64,000 nt of DNA from Methylomonas sp. AM2-LC (GTDB lineage: Bacteria; Pseudomonadota; Gammaproteobacteria; Methylococcales; Methylomonadaceae), in NCBI RefSeq assembly GCF_039904985.1, contig NZ_CP157005.1, forward strand, positions 4,669,501-4,733,500, given 5' to 3'. A model generated the notes under the pieces. The model was given only the letters and a program-made list of their open reading frames with translations. It did no database searches and was not told the origin of the DNA. Of the stretch, positions 1-9,122 are shown in pieces; position 1 is the stretch's first letter; each line of letters begins with the position of its first letter. The position numbers and the translations under genes are program-made.

Positions 1-651
1 TTACAGGATTCTTGTTCCGGTGACATGAATATGATGCGTCATTGTCGCCAGTGTCGTGCCGATGCCGTAGGTATGTTAGGTGAAGACCGTGGCGATGAGT
101 TCACGATGGACAAGATTGAAACCATGGAAATCGATTATCAGGCGGCGATGGAAAAACGTAAAGTTATCCATCAAGCCATCACCGAGGAAATGAACAGCAA
201 ACGCGCCGCAAAAGCCACTGCCGCAGAACAGTTTGCCGCTGAAGAAAAGTTGACTACCCGTCCAGTGTTGATGGCTGTTGCCACCAGTGGCCAGGGTTTG
301 ATCAATATGCATTTTGGACATGCTAAAGAGTTTTTAATCTACGAAGCCTCACCGGAAGGCGTGCGTTTTATCAGTCACCGCAAAACAGAGTTGTATTGTA
401 GTGGTGACAGTGCTTGCGGAGAAGCGGAAACCGCTTTGCAACGTACCATTCGTACCCTGGAAGGCTGCGAAGCCGTTCTGTGCTCAAAAGTGGGTTACGA
501 GCCTTGGGATATGCTGGAACAGGCTGGCATTGCGCCAAATGGCGAACATGCCATGGAACCCATTGAGGAAGCGGTCATGGCGGTTTACAAAGAAATGGCT
601 GCAGCTGGCAAGCTTGAAGAGGTTTCCGACCAGCAACGTGCCAGCGCTTAA
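1..651 (+). CDS. nifB: NifB, FeMo-cofactor biosynthesis protein, C-terminal part (5' end outside window)
   Basis: The frame is open from base 1, so the gene starts upstream; 216 residues are visible. NifB is the radical-SAM enzyme that builds NifB-co, the precursor of the nitrogenase FeMo cofactor. The visible part begins with the end of the SAM domain, including the HCRQCRADAVG cysteine motif typical of NifB. A NifX-like dinitrogenase cofactor domain follows from about visible residue 80 (RPVLMAVATSGQG, then HFGHAKEF). The order nifB-ferredoxin-nifO downstream matches Azotobacter and methanotroph nif clusters. Any nearby alternative start would truncate the conserved domain. The identification is secure; the length and promoter cannot be judged. 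Confidence 0.95.
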   Translation, partial: LQDSCSGDMNMMRHCRQCRADAVGMLGEDRGDEFTMDKIETMEIDYQAAMEKRKVIHQAITEEMNSKRAAKATAAEQFAAEEKLTTRPVLMAVATSGQGLINMHFGHAKEFLIYEASPEGVRFISHRKTELYCSGDSACGEAETALQRTIRTLEGCEAVLCSKVGYEPWDMLEQAGIAPNGEHAMEPIEEAVMAVYKEMAAAGKLEEVSDQQRASA

Positions 652-663
652 GGAGTCAGGCTT

Positions 664-942
664 ATGTCCCTAAAAATCATTGAAAGCTGTGTTAATTGCT
701 ACGCTTGTGAACCGTTATGTCCCAGCAAAGCGATTTATATGTCGAAAACGCATTTTAAGATTAATGCGAAAAAATGTACTGAATGTGAGGACGATTTTGC
801 CGAGCCACAATGTGCCAGTATTTGCCCTATAGAAGGCGCAATTCTGGATGCCTTAAACGTGCCGCTTAATCCACCCGGTTCGTTAACGGGTATTCCACCC
901 GAAAGAATGGCGGAAGTGATGGCGGAATTACAAGCGCATTAA
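664..942 (+). CDS. fdxN: 2[4Fe-4S] ferredoxin, FdxN type
   Basis: A 92-residue ferredoxin with two cluster motifs: C9-x2-C12-x2-C15-x3-C19-P, and C38-x2-C41-x8-C50-x3-C54-P. The long spacing in the second motif is characteristic of FdxN-type ferredoxins encoded next to nifB, which are thought to supply electrons or clusters for NifB-co synthesis. The gene starts 12 bases after the nifB stop behind an AAGGAG ribosome site, so it is in the nifB operon. The C-terminal tail after residue 60 is proline-rich and then helical. The family call is strong; the exact electron partner is inferred. Confidence 0.92.
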   Translation: MSLKIIESCVNCYACEPLCPSKAIYMSKTHFKINAKKCTECEDDFAEPQCASICPIEGAILDALNVPLNPPGSLTGIPPERMAEVMAELQAH

Positions 943-946
943 GGCC

Positions 947-1375
947 ATGGCAACCATACATTTTTATGAAAAACCAGGCTGTACCAACAATACCCGGCAA
1001 AAGCAATTGCTGATAAAAGCCGGGCATGTGCTGGTTATTCATAATTTGTTAACACAAAACTGGGGGCAAGAACCGGAAAAACTGCGCTCTTTTTTCGGCA
1101 CCATGCCGGTAGCCGACTGGTTTAACCTTAGCGCACCGGCCATCAAGAATGGTGAAATTATTCCCGAAGCCATCGCCCAGGAACAGGCGATTGCCTTGAT
1201 GATTGCTAATCCCTTATTGATTCGGCGTCCACTATTGGAAGTAGACGAGCAACGCTTGGCAGGCTTTGATCCAACCTTGATGGCATCCAAACTGGGTTTA
1301 AGCATGACTAATGCGGGGACAGAACTGGAAACCTGTCCCAATACGCATCAGCATAAATCGGCTTGTCTGCCATGA
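947..1375 (+). CDS. nifO: NifO-like nitrogenase-associated protein (ArsC/Spx fold)
   Basis: A 142-residue protein of the ArsC/Spx thioredoxin-like superfamily. The N-terminus reads IHFYEKPGCTNNTRQK, with the single active-site-like Cys12 in the position of arsenate reductase. The C-terminal half has RRPLLEVDEQRLAGFD, as in the nitrogenase-associated subfamily (Azotobacter NifO). It begins 4 bases after the fdxN stop, so the genes are in one operon. NifO influences molybdenum use and nitrate effects in Azotobacter; its role here is inferred from family and location. Its stop overlaps the start of the next gene (ATGA), implying coupled translation. Confidence 0.85.
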   Translation: MATIHFYEKPGCTNNTRQKQLLIKAGHVLVIHNLLTQNWGQEPEKLRSFFGTMPVADWFNLSAPAIKNGEIIPEAIAQEQAIALMIANPLLIRRPLLEVDEQRLAGFDPTLMASKLGLSMTNAGTELETCPNTHQHKSACLP

Positions 1376-2652
1376 AACCCGTAGAACTGGTCAATGCTGA
1401 AGGTTTACCGCTGGCAGTGGCATTATCTGAGCGCGTGCATTGGATAGGGGCACTCGACCCGAATTTACGCACTTTCGATATTATCCTGAAAACCGCAAAT
1501 GGTACCAGCTACAACGCCTATATTATCCGCGGCAGCGAAGGTGTGGCTATTATCGATACGGTTAAGGAAGGCTTTGCGGCTGACTTTTTTGCCCGTCTGG
1601 AAAGTGTAGCTGATTATTCTGAAATCAAGGTGATAGTCCTCAATCATCTGGAACCAGACCACACTGGAGCACTGCCAGAATTGATGAAACGTGCCCCGCA
1701 AGCACAATTATTTATCTCGCAGAAAGCGCAATCCATGTTGAAGGGTTTACTGAAACAGGATGAACTCAGTTTTACGCCAGTGGTTACTGGGGATTCAGTA
1801 TCTTTGGGAGATCGTACCTTACAGTTTTTACACACGCCTTATTTACATTGGCCTGATACCCAATGTACTTATGCGCTGGAAGAAGCCATATTGTTTTCCG
1901 GAGATGTGTTTGGTTGTCATTTTTGTGACAACCGTTTGTTTAACGATCAAGTGGGTGATTTTCGCTTTTCTTTTGAATATTACTATGCCCACATTATGCG
2001 GCCATTTAAGGAATATGTATTACGGGCGCTGGAATTGATCCAGGTATTACCACTGACTTTAATTGCCCCGACCCATGGCCCCATTTTGCGAGATCGTCCG
2101 CAACGTTATATTCAGCGCTATCAGCAATTATCTACACCCGCTTTACACAGTGAATTAAGTCCACACCAAAAAACATTGTTGATTTTCTATATCAGTTCTT
2201 ATGGCAACACGCGGCGTATGGCTGAAGCTATTTATCAAGGTGCCATGCAGGTAGAGGATGTGCGTGTATCGCTTTACGATCTGGAAGGGGGTGAGGTCGC
2301 ACCATTCGTTGATCTTATTGAAGAAGCCGATGGCTTGATTCTAGGCACGCCAACCATCAATGGCGATGCGGTAAAACCGATCTGGGATTTGCTGTCTTCT
2401 CTCACCGTTGTCAATCTGAAAACCAAATTGGGCGGGGTATTCGGTTCATATGGCTGGACAGGTGAAGGGGTAAGACTGGTTGAAGATCGCTTACGCGGTT
2501 TGAAATTACGTGTACCAATACCCGGTATTCGGGTGAAATTAATCCCTACCGATGATGAGATTTTGGAATGTCAGGCGTTTGGCCTGGAATTGGCACAGGA
2601 ATTAATGGGCTTGCGAGCCGCCAGAATGGTGAATTTCGCCGATTTAGCTTGA
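1372..2652 (+). CDS. Flavodiiron protein (A-type flavoprotein, O2/NO reductase)
   Basis: A 426-residue protein with an N-terminal metallo-beta-lactamase-like diiron domain and a C-terminal flavodoxin domain starting near residue 265 (IFYISSYGNTRRMAEA). Diiron ligands are present: H92-x-E94-x-D96-H97, then TPYLHWPDT, SGDVFG and PTHGP. Such proteins reduce O2 or NO with electrons from rubredoxin or NADH partners. I chose ATG 1372, which overlaps the nifO stop as ATGA; an in-frame TTG lies at 1363. Being the fourth gene of the nifB operon suggests it removes O2 or NO near nitrogenase, which is an inference. No rubredoxin domain is fused and no reductase gene is adjacent. Confidence 0.9.
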   Translation: MKPVELVNAEGLPLAVALSERVHWIGALDPNLRTFDIILKTANGTSYNAYIIRGSEGVAIIDTVKEGFAADFFARLESVADYSEIKVIVLNHLEPDHTGALPELMKRAPQAQLFISQKAQSMLKGLLKQDELSFTPVVTGDSVSLGDRTLQFLHTPYLHWPDTQCTYALEEAILFSGDVFGCHFCDNRLFNDQVGDFRFSFEYYYAHIMRPFKEYVLRALELIQVLPLTLIAPTHGPILRDRPQRYIQRYQQLSTPALHSELSPHQKTLLIFYISSYGNTRRMAEAIYQGAMQVEDVRVSLYDLEGGEVAPFVDLIEEADGLILGTPTINGDAVKPIWDLLSSLTVVNLKTKLGGVFGSYGWTGEGVRLVEDRLRGLKLRVPIPGIRVKLIPTDDEILECQAFGLELAQELMGLRAARMVNFADLA

Positions 2653-2670
2653 ACTCTCAGCGAGTAGCCA

Positions 2671-2750
2671 GTCATCTTGAAAGAAACATAGCCTGCGTAG
2701 GCTGGGTAGAGGCGATAGCCGAAACCCAGCAGGATGTTTTAAATTGACTG
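2671..2750. repeat. Dispersed palindromic repeat, copy 1 (inverted copy at 10345-10424)
   Basis: About 80 bp that recur in opposite orientation at 10345-10424. The core at 2702-2729 is an imperfect palindrome with CTGGGT and ACCCAG ends and an inner GGC/GCC pair. The similarity extends beyond the core to the flanking GTCATC and AATTGACTGA. It follows the flavodiiron gene and may end its transcript. It resembles REP or small foldback elements. Confidence 0.75.
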
Positions 2751-2902
2751 ATTATCCGCTTATCAAAAAATTCGACAGGCAACTGATTGCTCTGGCTTTT
2801 ATGGACGGTAGTGATACATAGTAATTGAGAGTGATGCGCTGCTGGTTGGCAGATCCTACACAGGTAATCAATGCTGAATAGTTACCTTTTAGTTTAACCA
2901 TT

Positions 2903-2928
2903 TTGTCTGTACACCTTAGTACAGACAA
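2903..2928 (+). promoter_or_regulatory. NifA upstream activator site
   Basis: A perfect 10-bp inverted repeat (TTGTCTGTAC, six bases, GTACAGACAA). It contains the NifA consensus TGT-N10-ACA exactly, with TGT at 2908-2910 and ACA at 2921-2923. It sits about 20 bp upstream of the sigma-54 promoter before the ferredoxin gene. Confidence 0.8.
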
Positions 2929-2945
2929 CCAATTCAGGGACGAGT

Positions 2946-2961
2946 TGGCGTAATCATTGCC
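2946..2961 (+). promoter_or_regulatory. Sigma-54 (RpoN) promoter of the fdx-FeSII-nifQ operon
   Basis: TGGC at 2946-2949 and TTGC at 2957-2960 give the invariant GG-N10-GC spacing of a -24/-12 promoter. Transcription should begin near 2972, leaving a leader of about 90 bases. The NifA site just upstream supports nitrogen-fixation control. Confidence 0.82.
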
Positions 2962-3050
2962 AATCAAGCAATGAAAAATAGGGGGTCGCAAGATTCCACT
3001 CCGGGAGTCCTCAGATTAGAGGCTGCCGAAATTATATTTTAAAAACTTAA

Positions 3051-3350
<300 letters not shown>

Positions 3351-3366
3351 GCGAGGAGAATAGCAC

Positions 3367-3717
3367 ATGGCTTTAGTTACTTTTACCAGCCCGGAATACC
3401 GTGATAAAACCGTTTATGCGGTTGCTGGTAGTCACACCCAGACCATTTTAAAACTGGCTCTGGAAAATAAAATACCCATTAACTTTGAATGCGAAGACGG
3501 CGACTGCGGTACTTGTATCATCAAGGTCAGTAGTATCGACAAAAAGAATCAACGCATGGGAGGCCCACTCACTGAAAAAGAAAAATCATTGCTGAAACAA
3601 CTTGGCAAAGTGACGTCTGAAGAGTTGGAAAAAATGATCGTGGATGATTTACCCTGCGAATGGCGTCTGGCTTGTCAAATGATCGTTAGAGACGAAGATA
3701 TTCGCATTGAATATTAA
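3367..3717 (+). CDS. FeSII (Shethna protein II)-like 2Fe-2S protein
   Basis: A 116-residue 2Fe-2S protein with C42-x4-C47-x2-C50 (ECEDGDCGTC) and distal Cys103 in RLACQ. It has an extra lysine/glutamate-rich insert (about residues 57-95) containing LTEKEKSLLKQLGK. That insert and the overall pattern match, from memory, the Azotobacter Shethna protein II, which binds nitrogenase under O2 stress and protects it in an inactive complex. Ribosome site GAGGAG precedes the ATG. Position between a ferredoxin and nifQ under NifA control fits a protective role. The subfamily should be confirmed by alignment; a plain ferredoxin is the alternative. Confidence 0.78.
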   Translation: MALVTFTSPEYRDKTVYAVAGSHTQTILKLALENKIPINFECEDGDCGTCIIKVSSIDKKNQRMGGPLTEKEKSLLKQLGKVTSEELEKMIVDDLPCEWRLACQMIVRDEDIRIEY

Positions 3718-3754
3718 ACACTTGTTTTTTATCTATCTGCCTGGAGAATAGTCT

Positions 3755-4360
3755 ATGAGTTGCGTACAGAGAATACCAGAGGACAGTAATAATAGCTTGT
3801 CTTTGCTAGATCTCCGCCAACAACACTATGACCATCTTATGGCTTGTGCTGGCCAGCCGGATAACAGCGTCTGGCTAGCGCAAATCCTTGCCAGTTGGCA
3901 AGTGGGTATGGGGGTACTCCCCGATTATTTGGGATTGAATGCCTTTCAATTTAAACAATTGCTGGACAATTATTTTCCGGGCCTGCATATCTCAGGCACC
4001 GCAGTATCTGCTCTCAAGCCTGATTTTAGCCGCATGCTGGAAAAGCAGGATCTTGAACAATTTCTAAACCGCTATGCCAGTAAACAAAGCACATTGCATG
4101 AATGCCTGATAACCCTACTAGTGACTGCTTGTCTGGGCAATGATCATTTATGGCAGGATTTAGGTTTATGGAGCCGTCAGAATTTATCGGACTTACTCAG
4201 TCAATTTTTTCCGCAGTTAACCCTGCTTAACCACAAAGACATGAAATGGAAAAAGTTTCTTTACAAACAACTCTGCGAAGCCGAAGGAATTTATGTGTGC
4301 AGAGCACCGTCCTGTGAGGTCTGTAAAGATTATGTCCATTGTTTTGGTGCAGAAGAATAG
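3755..4360 (+). CDS. nifQ: NifQ, molybdenum-processing protein
   Basis: A 201-residue protein ending in the NifQ signature C182-x4-C187-x2-C190-x5-C196, which holds the Fe-S/Mo-Fe-S cluster. NifQ supplies molybdenum for FeMo-cofactor assembly. The N-terminal part is variable and helical, as in the family. The ATG follows CTGGAG and lies 37 bases after the FeSII-like gene, so it belongs to the same NifA/sigma-54 operon. No downstream gene is in the same direction, so it closes the operon; a palindromic repeat follows. Confidence 0.92.
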   Translation: MSCVQRIPEDSNNSLSLLDLRQQHYDHLMACAGQPDNSVWLAQILASWQVGMGVLPDYLGLNAFQFKQLLDNYFPGLHISGTAVSALKPDFSRMLEKQDLEQFLNRYASKQSTLHECLITLLVTACLGNDHLWQDLGLWSRQNLSDLLSQFFPQLTLLNHKDMKWKKFLYKQLCEAEGIYVCRAPSCEVCKDYVHCFGAEE

Positions 4361-4419
4361 CCTGCACCCTATCGGACACCCGAAAGTCATATGTAACTCG
4401 GCGGTTTACTTATGCCCAC

Positions 4420-4486
4420 GGTGGGTTACGATGCGCACAACGACTTTTGAAACTTTAAATCCTACAAATTGCGCATCTAACCCACC
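4420..4486. repeat. REP-like inverted repeat / possible terminator after nifQ
   Basis: Arms at 4420-4437 (GGTGGGTTACGATGCGCA) and 4470-4486 pair along about 17 bases with one extra base in the left arm. The unit lies between the convergent nifQ and ubiX genes and may terminate both transcripts. Confidence 0.6.
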
Positions 4487-4499
4487 CTACGCTGAGTAA

Positions 4500-5087
4500 C
4501 TAGGTGTTGCTATTTAAACCATTCCAGGCCTGATAGAGTCCGGCAACTTCAATACCAAACATATCCAGTATGCGCCCCACGCCTTCATCCACCATAGCCT
4601 GCAAAGAGTCAGTTTTATTATAGAAAGCGGGCATGGGAGGATAAATAATGCCCCCCATTTCGGTGACAGCCGCCATATTACGAATATGCGCCAAATTCAA
4701 GGGCGTTTCGCGCGGAATCAACACCGTTTTGCGCCGTTCTTTAAGTGCCACATCGGCAGCACGGGAAATAAGATTATCACCGAAACCATGCGCCACGGCA
4801 GCCAGGGTTTTCATTGAACAGGGAGCAATGATAATACCTTCGGTTTTAAAGGAACCACTGGCAATGGAAGCAGCAATGTCATCAATACCATGTGTGACAT
4901 CTGCCAAGGCATACAGTGTTCGGCGATCCATATCCAATTCGTATTTGAGATTAACCAAGCCCGCAGCCGAAATCACCAAGTGCGCCTCCCAATCGAGCTG
5001 CTGTTGCAAAATCTGCAACAAACGCACACCATAAATTGCGCCAGTAGCGCCGGTCATGGCGATGATAAGACGCTTTTTATGTTTCAT
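4500..5087 (-). CDS. ubiX: UbiX, flavin prenyltransferase
   Basis: A 195-residue flavoprotein beginning with the FMN-binding motif MTGATGAIYG (residues 11-20). It also has the family signatures IIAPCSMKTLAAVAHG, RRKTVLIPRETPL and PPMPAFY. UbiX joins dimethylallyl phosphate to FMN to make the prenylated flavin used by the decarboxylase UbiD in ubiquinone synthesis. No ubiD is adjacent. It is a single gene convergent with nifQ and its length is normal. Confidence 0.95.
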   Translation of the reverse strand: MKHKKRLIIAMTGATGAIYGVRLLQILQQQLDWEAHLVISAAGLVNLKYELDMDRRTLYALADVTHGIDDIAASIASGSFKTEGIIIAPCSMKTLAAVAHGFGDNLISRAADVALKERRKTVLIPRETPLNLAHIRNMAAVTEMGGIIYPPMPAFYNKTDSLQAMVDEGVGRILDMFGIEVAGLYQAWNGLNSNT

Positions 5088-5215
5088 ATTTATCCTTTTG
5101 TACCTATTCAGTGAAATTACCAGGGTAAGACCGTTCGTAAACGCATACTGCGTACGCCCAAAAAATGCGTATTCCCAAGTACCTAAGCAAAGGTCTTTGT
5201 TAATGCTTAGGTTTT

Positions 5216-5234
5216 GGGCGGGTGCAACCCGCCC
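5216..5234. terminator. Strong GC hairpin upstream of ubiX
   Basis: GGGCGGGT, three bases, ACCCGCCC form a perfect 8-bp stem. It lies in the 394-base gap between ubiX and the iminopeptidase gene. No run of T follows, so termination is uncertain; it could be part of a REP-like repeat. Confidence 0.4.
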
Positions 5235-5299
5235 CTACCAATATAGGCTATTTGCTAATTCCCAGCATTGATTTAAGCAAGGTGAATAGTTACCTCCTT

Positions 5300-5472
5300 G
5301 TAACTAAACCGTTAAATTGCTGACAATCTTGGCTTTTGGTGCTTGGATTGCTGGCAGAGGTGTTGCCAGCAGGGACGCTGGCACCAAGCCTACATAGACG
5401 TATTCACGGCGTCCTCTGTCAGCAATCCCAACATCAAAAGCCTAATAGCTGACCAACTGGGTTAATAGTTAC
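5300..5472. mobile_element. Foldback MITE, degenerate copy
   Basis: About 170 bp related in the same orientation to the intact element at 11895-12134. Shared blocks include GCTGACAATCTTGG near the left end, GGCAGAGGTGTTGCCAGCA, and GACGTATTCACGGCGTCCTC near the right. The right end reads AACTGGGTTAATAGTTAC; the left terminal repeat is eroded. It lacks an internal stretch of about 50 bp present in the other copy. It codes for nothing. Confidence 0.72.
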
Positions 5473-5481
5473 TCTTCCTTT

Positions 5482-6423
5482 TTATATTATCGCTACCATC
5501 TGTTGGGTAGCTGCCACAAGCGCATCTATCATTTCCTCGCCACGGGCAATATGTCCTGCATTGGGTAGTACTACAAAATCGGCATGCGGTAAAGCTTGCC
5601 AGAGCAACCAGCCGCTATCCAACGGACAGGTTAAATCGTTTTGACCGTGGATAATGATAGTCGGAATTGACTGTAACACTGCACAGTTTTCCAGAATCTG
5701 GTTTTCTCGCAGAAAATAATTGTTTTTGGCGTAATGTAACTCCATACGCACTTGTTGCAACATCTGTTCGCTGATTGGATCTGAATTGGGTCGATAATCA
5801 TTACCCAGCGCGACTAGTCCGCCCCAGGCCAGCCATTGCTGAGCCGCACATCTGGCCCGTGTATTATCCTCAGAAAATACCGCCGCGCACAATGCCTGTT
5901 GCACATTAGCTTCCTGATAGCCGTGAATACTGTCCAGCAAAGCCTGCCATTGCTGAGGATAAATGCGATTAGCGCCGTTACCCAGAAACCAGTCCATATC
6001 AGTTTGCCGAGCCAGAAATACGCCGCGCAGTATCATGCCTGCCACCTGCTGCGGATAGCGCTGTGCATATAAGAGTGCCAGCGTCGCTCCCCAGGAGCCA
6101 CCGAATAATAACCATTGTTCTATGCGTAGTTGTTGGCGTATCGCCTCCATATCGGCCAGTAAATCATCAGTGCTATTGGCGTGTAATTCAGCAAAGGGTA
6201 ACGACTGTCCACAACCGCGTTGATCCATCAGGATAATATGATAACGCTTGGCATCGAAAAAACGGCGATGATCCGGTTTAGTACCTGAACAAGGGCCACC
6301 GTGTAAAAAAATGACCGGTATGCCAGCCGGATTCCCTGATTGTTCGACATAAACTTGGTGGAGACTTGCTGTTTCCAGCCAAAAAGTACGAAAGGGGGTG
6401 ATCTCAGGAAAAAGGCTGTTCAT
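5482..6423 (-). CDS. pip: Proline iminopeptidase (alpha/beta hydrolase, family S33)
   Basis: A 313-residue alpha/beta hydrolase that removes N-terminal proline from peptides in the cytoplasm. It carries the oxyanion motif HGGPCSGT (residues 41-48), the nucleophile elbow GGSWGAT with Ser110, the stretch MDQRGCGQS, and the catalytic histidine in NAGHIARG near the C-terminus. Length and motif order fit the E. coli/Xanthomonas-type iminopeptidases. The ATG begins at MNSLFPEITPF, the conserved family start. It stands alone. Confidence 0.92.
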   Translation of the reverse strand: MNSLFPEITPFRTFWLETASLHQVYVEQSGNPAGIPVIFLHGGPCSGTKPDHRRFFDAKRYHIILMDQRGCGQSLPFAELHANSTDDLLADMEAIRQQLRIEQWLLFGGSWGATLALLYAQRYPQQVAGMILRGVFLARQTDMDWFLGNGANRIYPQQWQALLDSIHGYQEANVQQALCAAVFSEDNTRARCAAQQWLAWGGLVALGNDYRPNSDPISEQMLQQVRMELHYAKNNYFLRENQILENCAVLQSIPTIIIHGQNDLTCPLDSGWLLWQALPHADFVVLPNAGHIARGEEMIDALVAATQQMVAII

Positions 6424-6630
6424 GATTTTGTTCTAGCATGCGTTGCAGTAGTGTGTCTTTCAAATTTCGACGCGAATTGAGAACAGATTGAATAATCAAC
6501 TGCTATTCTACAATCTTATTCATAATTAAGCGCCAAGTATAGCACCACCGCTCTTACAAAATACTAAGCATTTTTTCATGTCTGTTGGTTATATATCGGT
6601 CTGCCTCGTATAAAAAATTGACACGCACAA

Positions 6631-6659
6631 AAAAGGGAAAGCTTTTGGCTTTCCCTTTT
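6631..6659. terminator. Bidirectional rho-independent terminator
   Basis: A perfect 12-bp stem (AAAAGGGAAAGC, five-base loop, complement) with A and T runs on both sides. It lies 23 bases after the stop of the outer-membrane protein gene and can end transcripts on either strand. Confidence 0.9.
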
Positions 6660-6681
6660 TGACTAGCTTAAGATTTACAAA

Positions 6682-7533
6682 TTAGAATTTGAAACCTACA
6701 TAACCACCTGCGCTAACACCGTTGGTAGTAGTACCATCAATACTGCTGGTAGCGTAGTGATAACGGAAATCGGTACCTAAAACGATGCCTTTATACAAGT
6801 CATATTCAGCACCGCCGCCGAATTGCATACCAGAGTTTAATACAGAAACCGCGTTGGATGGAACGCCCAGAATGTTCAACTCTAAACCAACAGGGATAAT
6901 CCATGGACGCAGTTTGCTACCGTGCATGAATTTGATTTTTGGTGAGGCATTCAGTCTCAAACGGGCGTCTGTTGATTTGTAAGGACTAACTGATGCCACA
7001 ACTGCTCCTGAAGAAGCTGTCAAAGCATTTGAACCTGTTCCAAATTGAGAATATTCAAAACCTAACTCAACCATAAAGGATGTATCATCCACCAAACCAA
7101 ACAAATCGTTGTTTACGTTAAAATCAAAAGCACCGCCGACTAAAAAGCCACTAGCGTTTCTGGTATCAGACAACAATCCACCTGAATGTTGGATATTCCC
7201 ATCTGATCTGGCATGATCCAATTGCTCCCAACCACCACGAACAACAACCAGATTGTCTTTAGCAGAAACTGCATCAGGCGTATTTTTAACAGAAGCCATC
7301 CATTGATCCAATTCTTGTACTTTACCATTGGTATTGGCGGCAGCAGCAGAGTTAGCTTTCACACGATCTAACTCAGCTTGCATGGCTTTCATTTGGTCAG
7401 CCATTTGTTGCATTTGCGTTTGCAATGCATCAGCTTGTGCCGCAGCGTCCGCTTGTGCTTGCGGTGCAATCATAACCAGAGATAAAGACGCAGCAGCGAT
7501 GCTGAGTGCTAATTTTGTTTTATTGAATGTCAT
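6682..7533 (-). CDS. Outer-membrane beta-barrel protein with N-terminal coiled coil, function unknown
   Basis: A 283-residue secreted protein. Residues 1-30 are a signal peptide ending near APQAQADA. A coiled coil of about 40 residues follows (QTQMQQMADQMKAMQAELDRVK). The rest is alternating beta-strand sequence ending in GGYVGFKF, whose terminal phenylalanine is the usual barrel-assembly signal. This layout resembles trimeric porin-like proteins with a short periplasmic coiled coil. I chose ATG 7533 behind GGGGGT; an in-frame TTG at 7545 would extend the frame. It is followed by a strong terminator and is monocistronic. Pore function is inferred only from fold. Confidence 0.75.
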   Translation of the reverse strand: MTFNKTKLALSIAAASLSLVMIAPQAQADAAAQADALQTQMQQMADQMKAMQAELDRVKANSAAAANTNGKVQELDQWMASVKNTPDAVSAKDNLVVVRGGWEQLDHARSDGNIQHSGGLLSDTRNASGFLVGGAFDFNVNNDLFGLVDDTSFMVELGFEYSQFGTGSNALTASSGAVVASVSPYKSTDARLRLNASPKIKFMHGSKLRPWIIPVGLELNILGVPSNAVSVLNSGMQFGGGAEYDLYKGIVLGTDFRYHYATSSIDGTTTNGVSAGGYVGFKF

Positions 7534-7929
7534 TGTTACCCCCAAGGGTTTGTTATTGTTAAGTCTGTTTTTTTGCTATAACGCAACACAGCATTTCTTC
7601 ACGGTGACAATATTAGCAGTAAATATGTTGCCTTACAAGTTTTGTGTTATTTTTTTTAATTAAAAAAAATTGATTTAGATCAATAAGGTGCACAAACATC
7701 ATAAAGCCAAGTATATTCTTGTCAAAAAAAAACAACATTTAGTTTAAAATTTGCACTAAAAAGTTGTTTGGTATTTTTCTTGTTTACACACTTATATGTT
7801 ACTTTGGGCAAAACCATTCACCCAACGAATGCGTTTTACCCACCACAACCAGCGACTAGCACGACCAAAATCAAGCTGCTAGCAGCAGCGGGTAATAACA
7901 ATCGCACGTTTAACCAGTTAATTTTTTTC
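7534..7929. other. AT-rich divergent intergenic region
   Basis: About 400 bases between two divergent genes. They are AT-rich with A and T runs (7650-7690, 7724-7735) and presumably hold both promoters. I see no clear operator or riboswitch; in particular no thiamine-box motif precedes the thiO-like gene. Confidence 0.5.
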
Positions 7930-9024
7930 ATGACCATACAAACTGACATACTCATCATTGGCGGCGGCATTAGTGGTTTACTAACCGCCCGTGAATTGCG
8001 CTTGGCGGGACGAGAGGTCATGATTATTGACAAAGCAGAGTTTGGCAAAGAGTCATCCTGGGCAGGCGGGGGTATTCTGCTACCCATTTACCCTTGGCGT
8101 CAAGTTCAGGCTATATCTGCATTGGTTGCACAAAGCCTGAAAAAATATCCAGATTTATATCAAGAACTGCTAACAGCAACCGGTATCGATCCGGAATGGC
8201 GGGATTGCGGGATGTTGATTTGCAAAAATCCAGATTATCTGGCCGCGTCTGCCTGGTGTCAGCAATATCAAATTCCTCATCAATCTGTGCTTCCAAAACA
8301 AGCAAAAGCACTGAATACTAGGTTTCAAAATCCCTTATGGTTACCGGACATTGCGCAAATTCGCAATCCGCGTTTTTTACAAGCCATGCAAGCCTATTTA
8401 CTGCAATTAGGTGTCAGTTTTTTTGAACATACGGTTATTAATCAGGTTACGATAAAACAGCAGCATATTCAGCAGGTGCATAGCGAAAACCAGTGTTTCA
8501 AATTTAAGGAACTGGTTGTTTGTACCGGTGCCTGGACAACGGACTTTTTAAACAGCATCATCCCCGCTGAGAATAATGCCAGAGCATTACCCATTCAACC
8601 CGTGAAAGGCCAAATGCTGCTGTTTGACGCCCAACCTGACACTCTGGATTATATGGTACTGGATGGCGATCATTACCTGATTCCGCGCCGCGATGGCAAA
8701 ATTCTGGCTGGTAGCACGGTAGAAGCGACTGGTTTTGACAAAAGCACTAGCGAAAGCGCCAAACAGCAACTCTACGCGTTTGCCACCCAGCTGTTACCCA
8801 GCTTGCAGCACTTTCCACTTTGCCAGCATTGGGCAGGTTTACGCCCGGGCACACCGGACGGCGTTCCATTTATCGGCCGACACCCGCATTTTGATAATCT
8901 GAGTATCAACGCCGGACATTTTCGCAACGGTTTGGTCATGGGCCCGGCTGCTGCACAATTACTAGCGGATTTACTACTGGAACGCGTCACAACTGTCGAT
9001 GCTAGCCTTTATGCTTTAGACTGA
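7930..9024 (+). CDS. thiO: ThiO-like glycine oxidase (FAD-dependent amine oxidase)
   Basis: A 364-residue DAO-family flavoenzyme. The N-terminus has the dinucleotide fold ILIIGGGISGLLTARELRLAG (GGGISG at 11-16), followed by GKESSWAGGGIL. Near the C-terminus are HWAGLRPGTPDGVPFIG and GHFRNGLVMGP, as in ThiO glycine oxidases, which make the iminoglycine used for the thiazole of thiamine. I start at ATG 7930 because 54 codons of upstream open frame lack family features. There is no thiG or thiS next to it. Other DAO-family oxidases remain possible. Confidence 0.82.
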   Translation: MTIQTDILIIGGGISGLLTARELRLAGREVMIIDKAEFGKESSWAGGGILLPIYPWRQVQAISALVAQSLKKYPDLYQELLTATGIDPEWRDCGMLICKNPDYLAASAWCQQYQIPHQSVLPKQAKALNTRFQNPLWLPDIAQIRNPRFLQAMQAYLLQLGVSFFEHTVINQVTIKQQHIQQVHSENQCFKFKELVVCTGAWTTDFLNSIIPAENNARALPIQPVKGQMLLFDAQPDTLDYMVLDGDHYLIPRRDGKILAGSTVEATGFDKSTSESAKQQLYAFATQLLPSLQHFPLCQHWAGLRPGTPDGVPFIGRHPHFDNLSINAGHFRNGLVMGPAAAQLLADLLLERVTTVDASLYALD

Positions 9025-9122
9025 CATTTAATGTTGCGTAAAAAATCTCTGCTTAAAATCAAAATTACCATAAACTATAGGCAAACCCTGTCCTGATTAG
9101 CAAGGTATCTCATCTGGGGTAG

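Noticed and set aside
2752..2991. Open frame of 79 codons on the minus strand before the ferredoxin gene
   Set aside because: It overlaps the NifA site and sigma-54 promoter, has no ribosome site and shows no recognisable pattern.
7534..7929. Thiamine pyrophosphate riboswitch before the thiO-like gene
   Set aside because: No CTGAGA-type thi-box core is present and the region is simply AT-rich.
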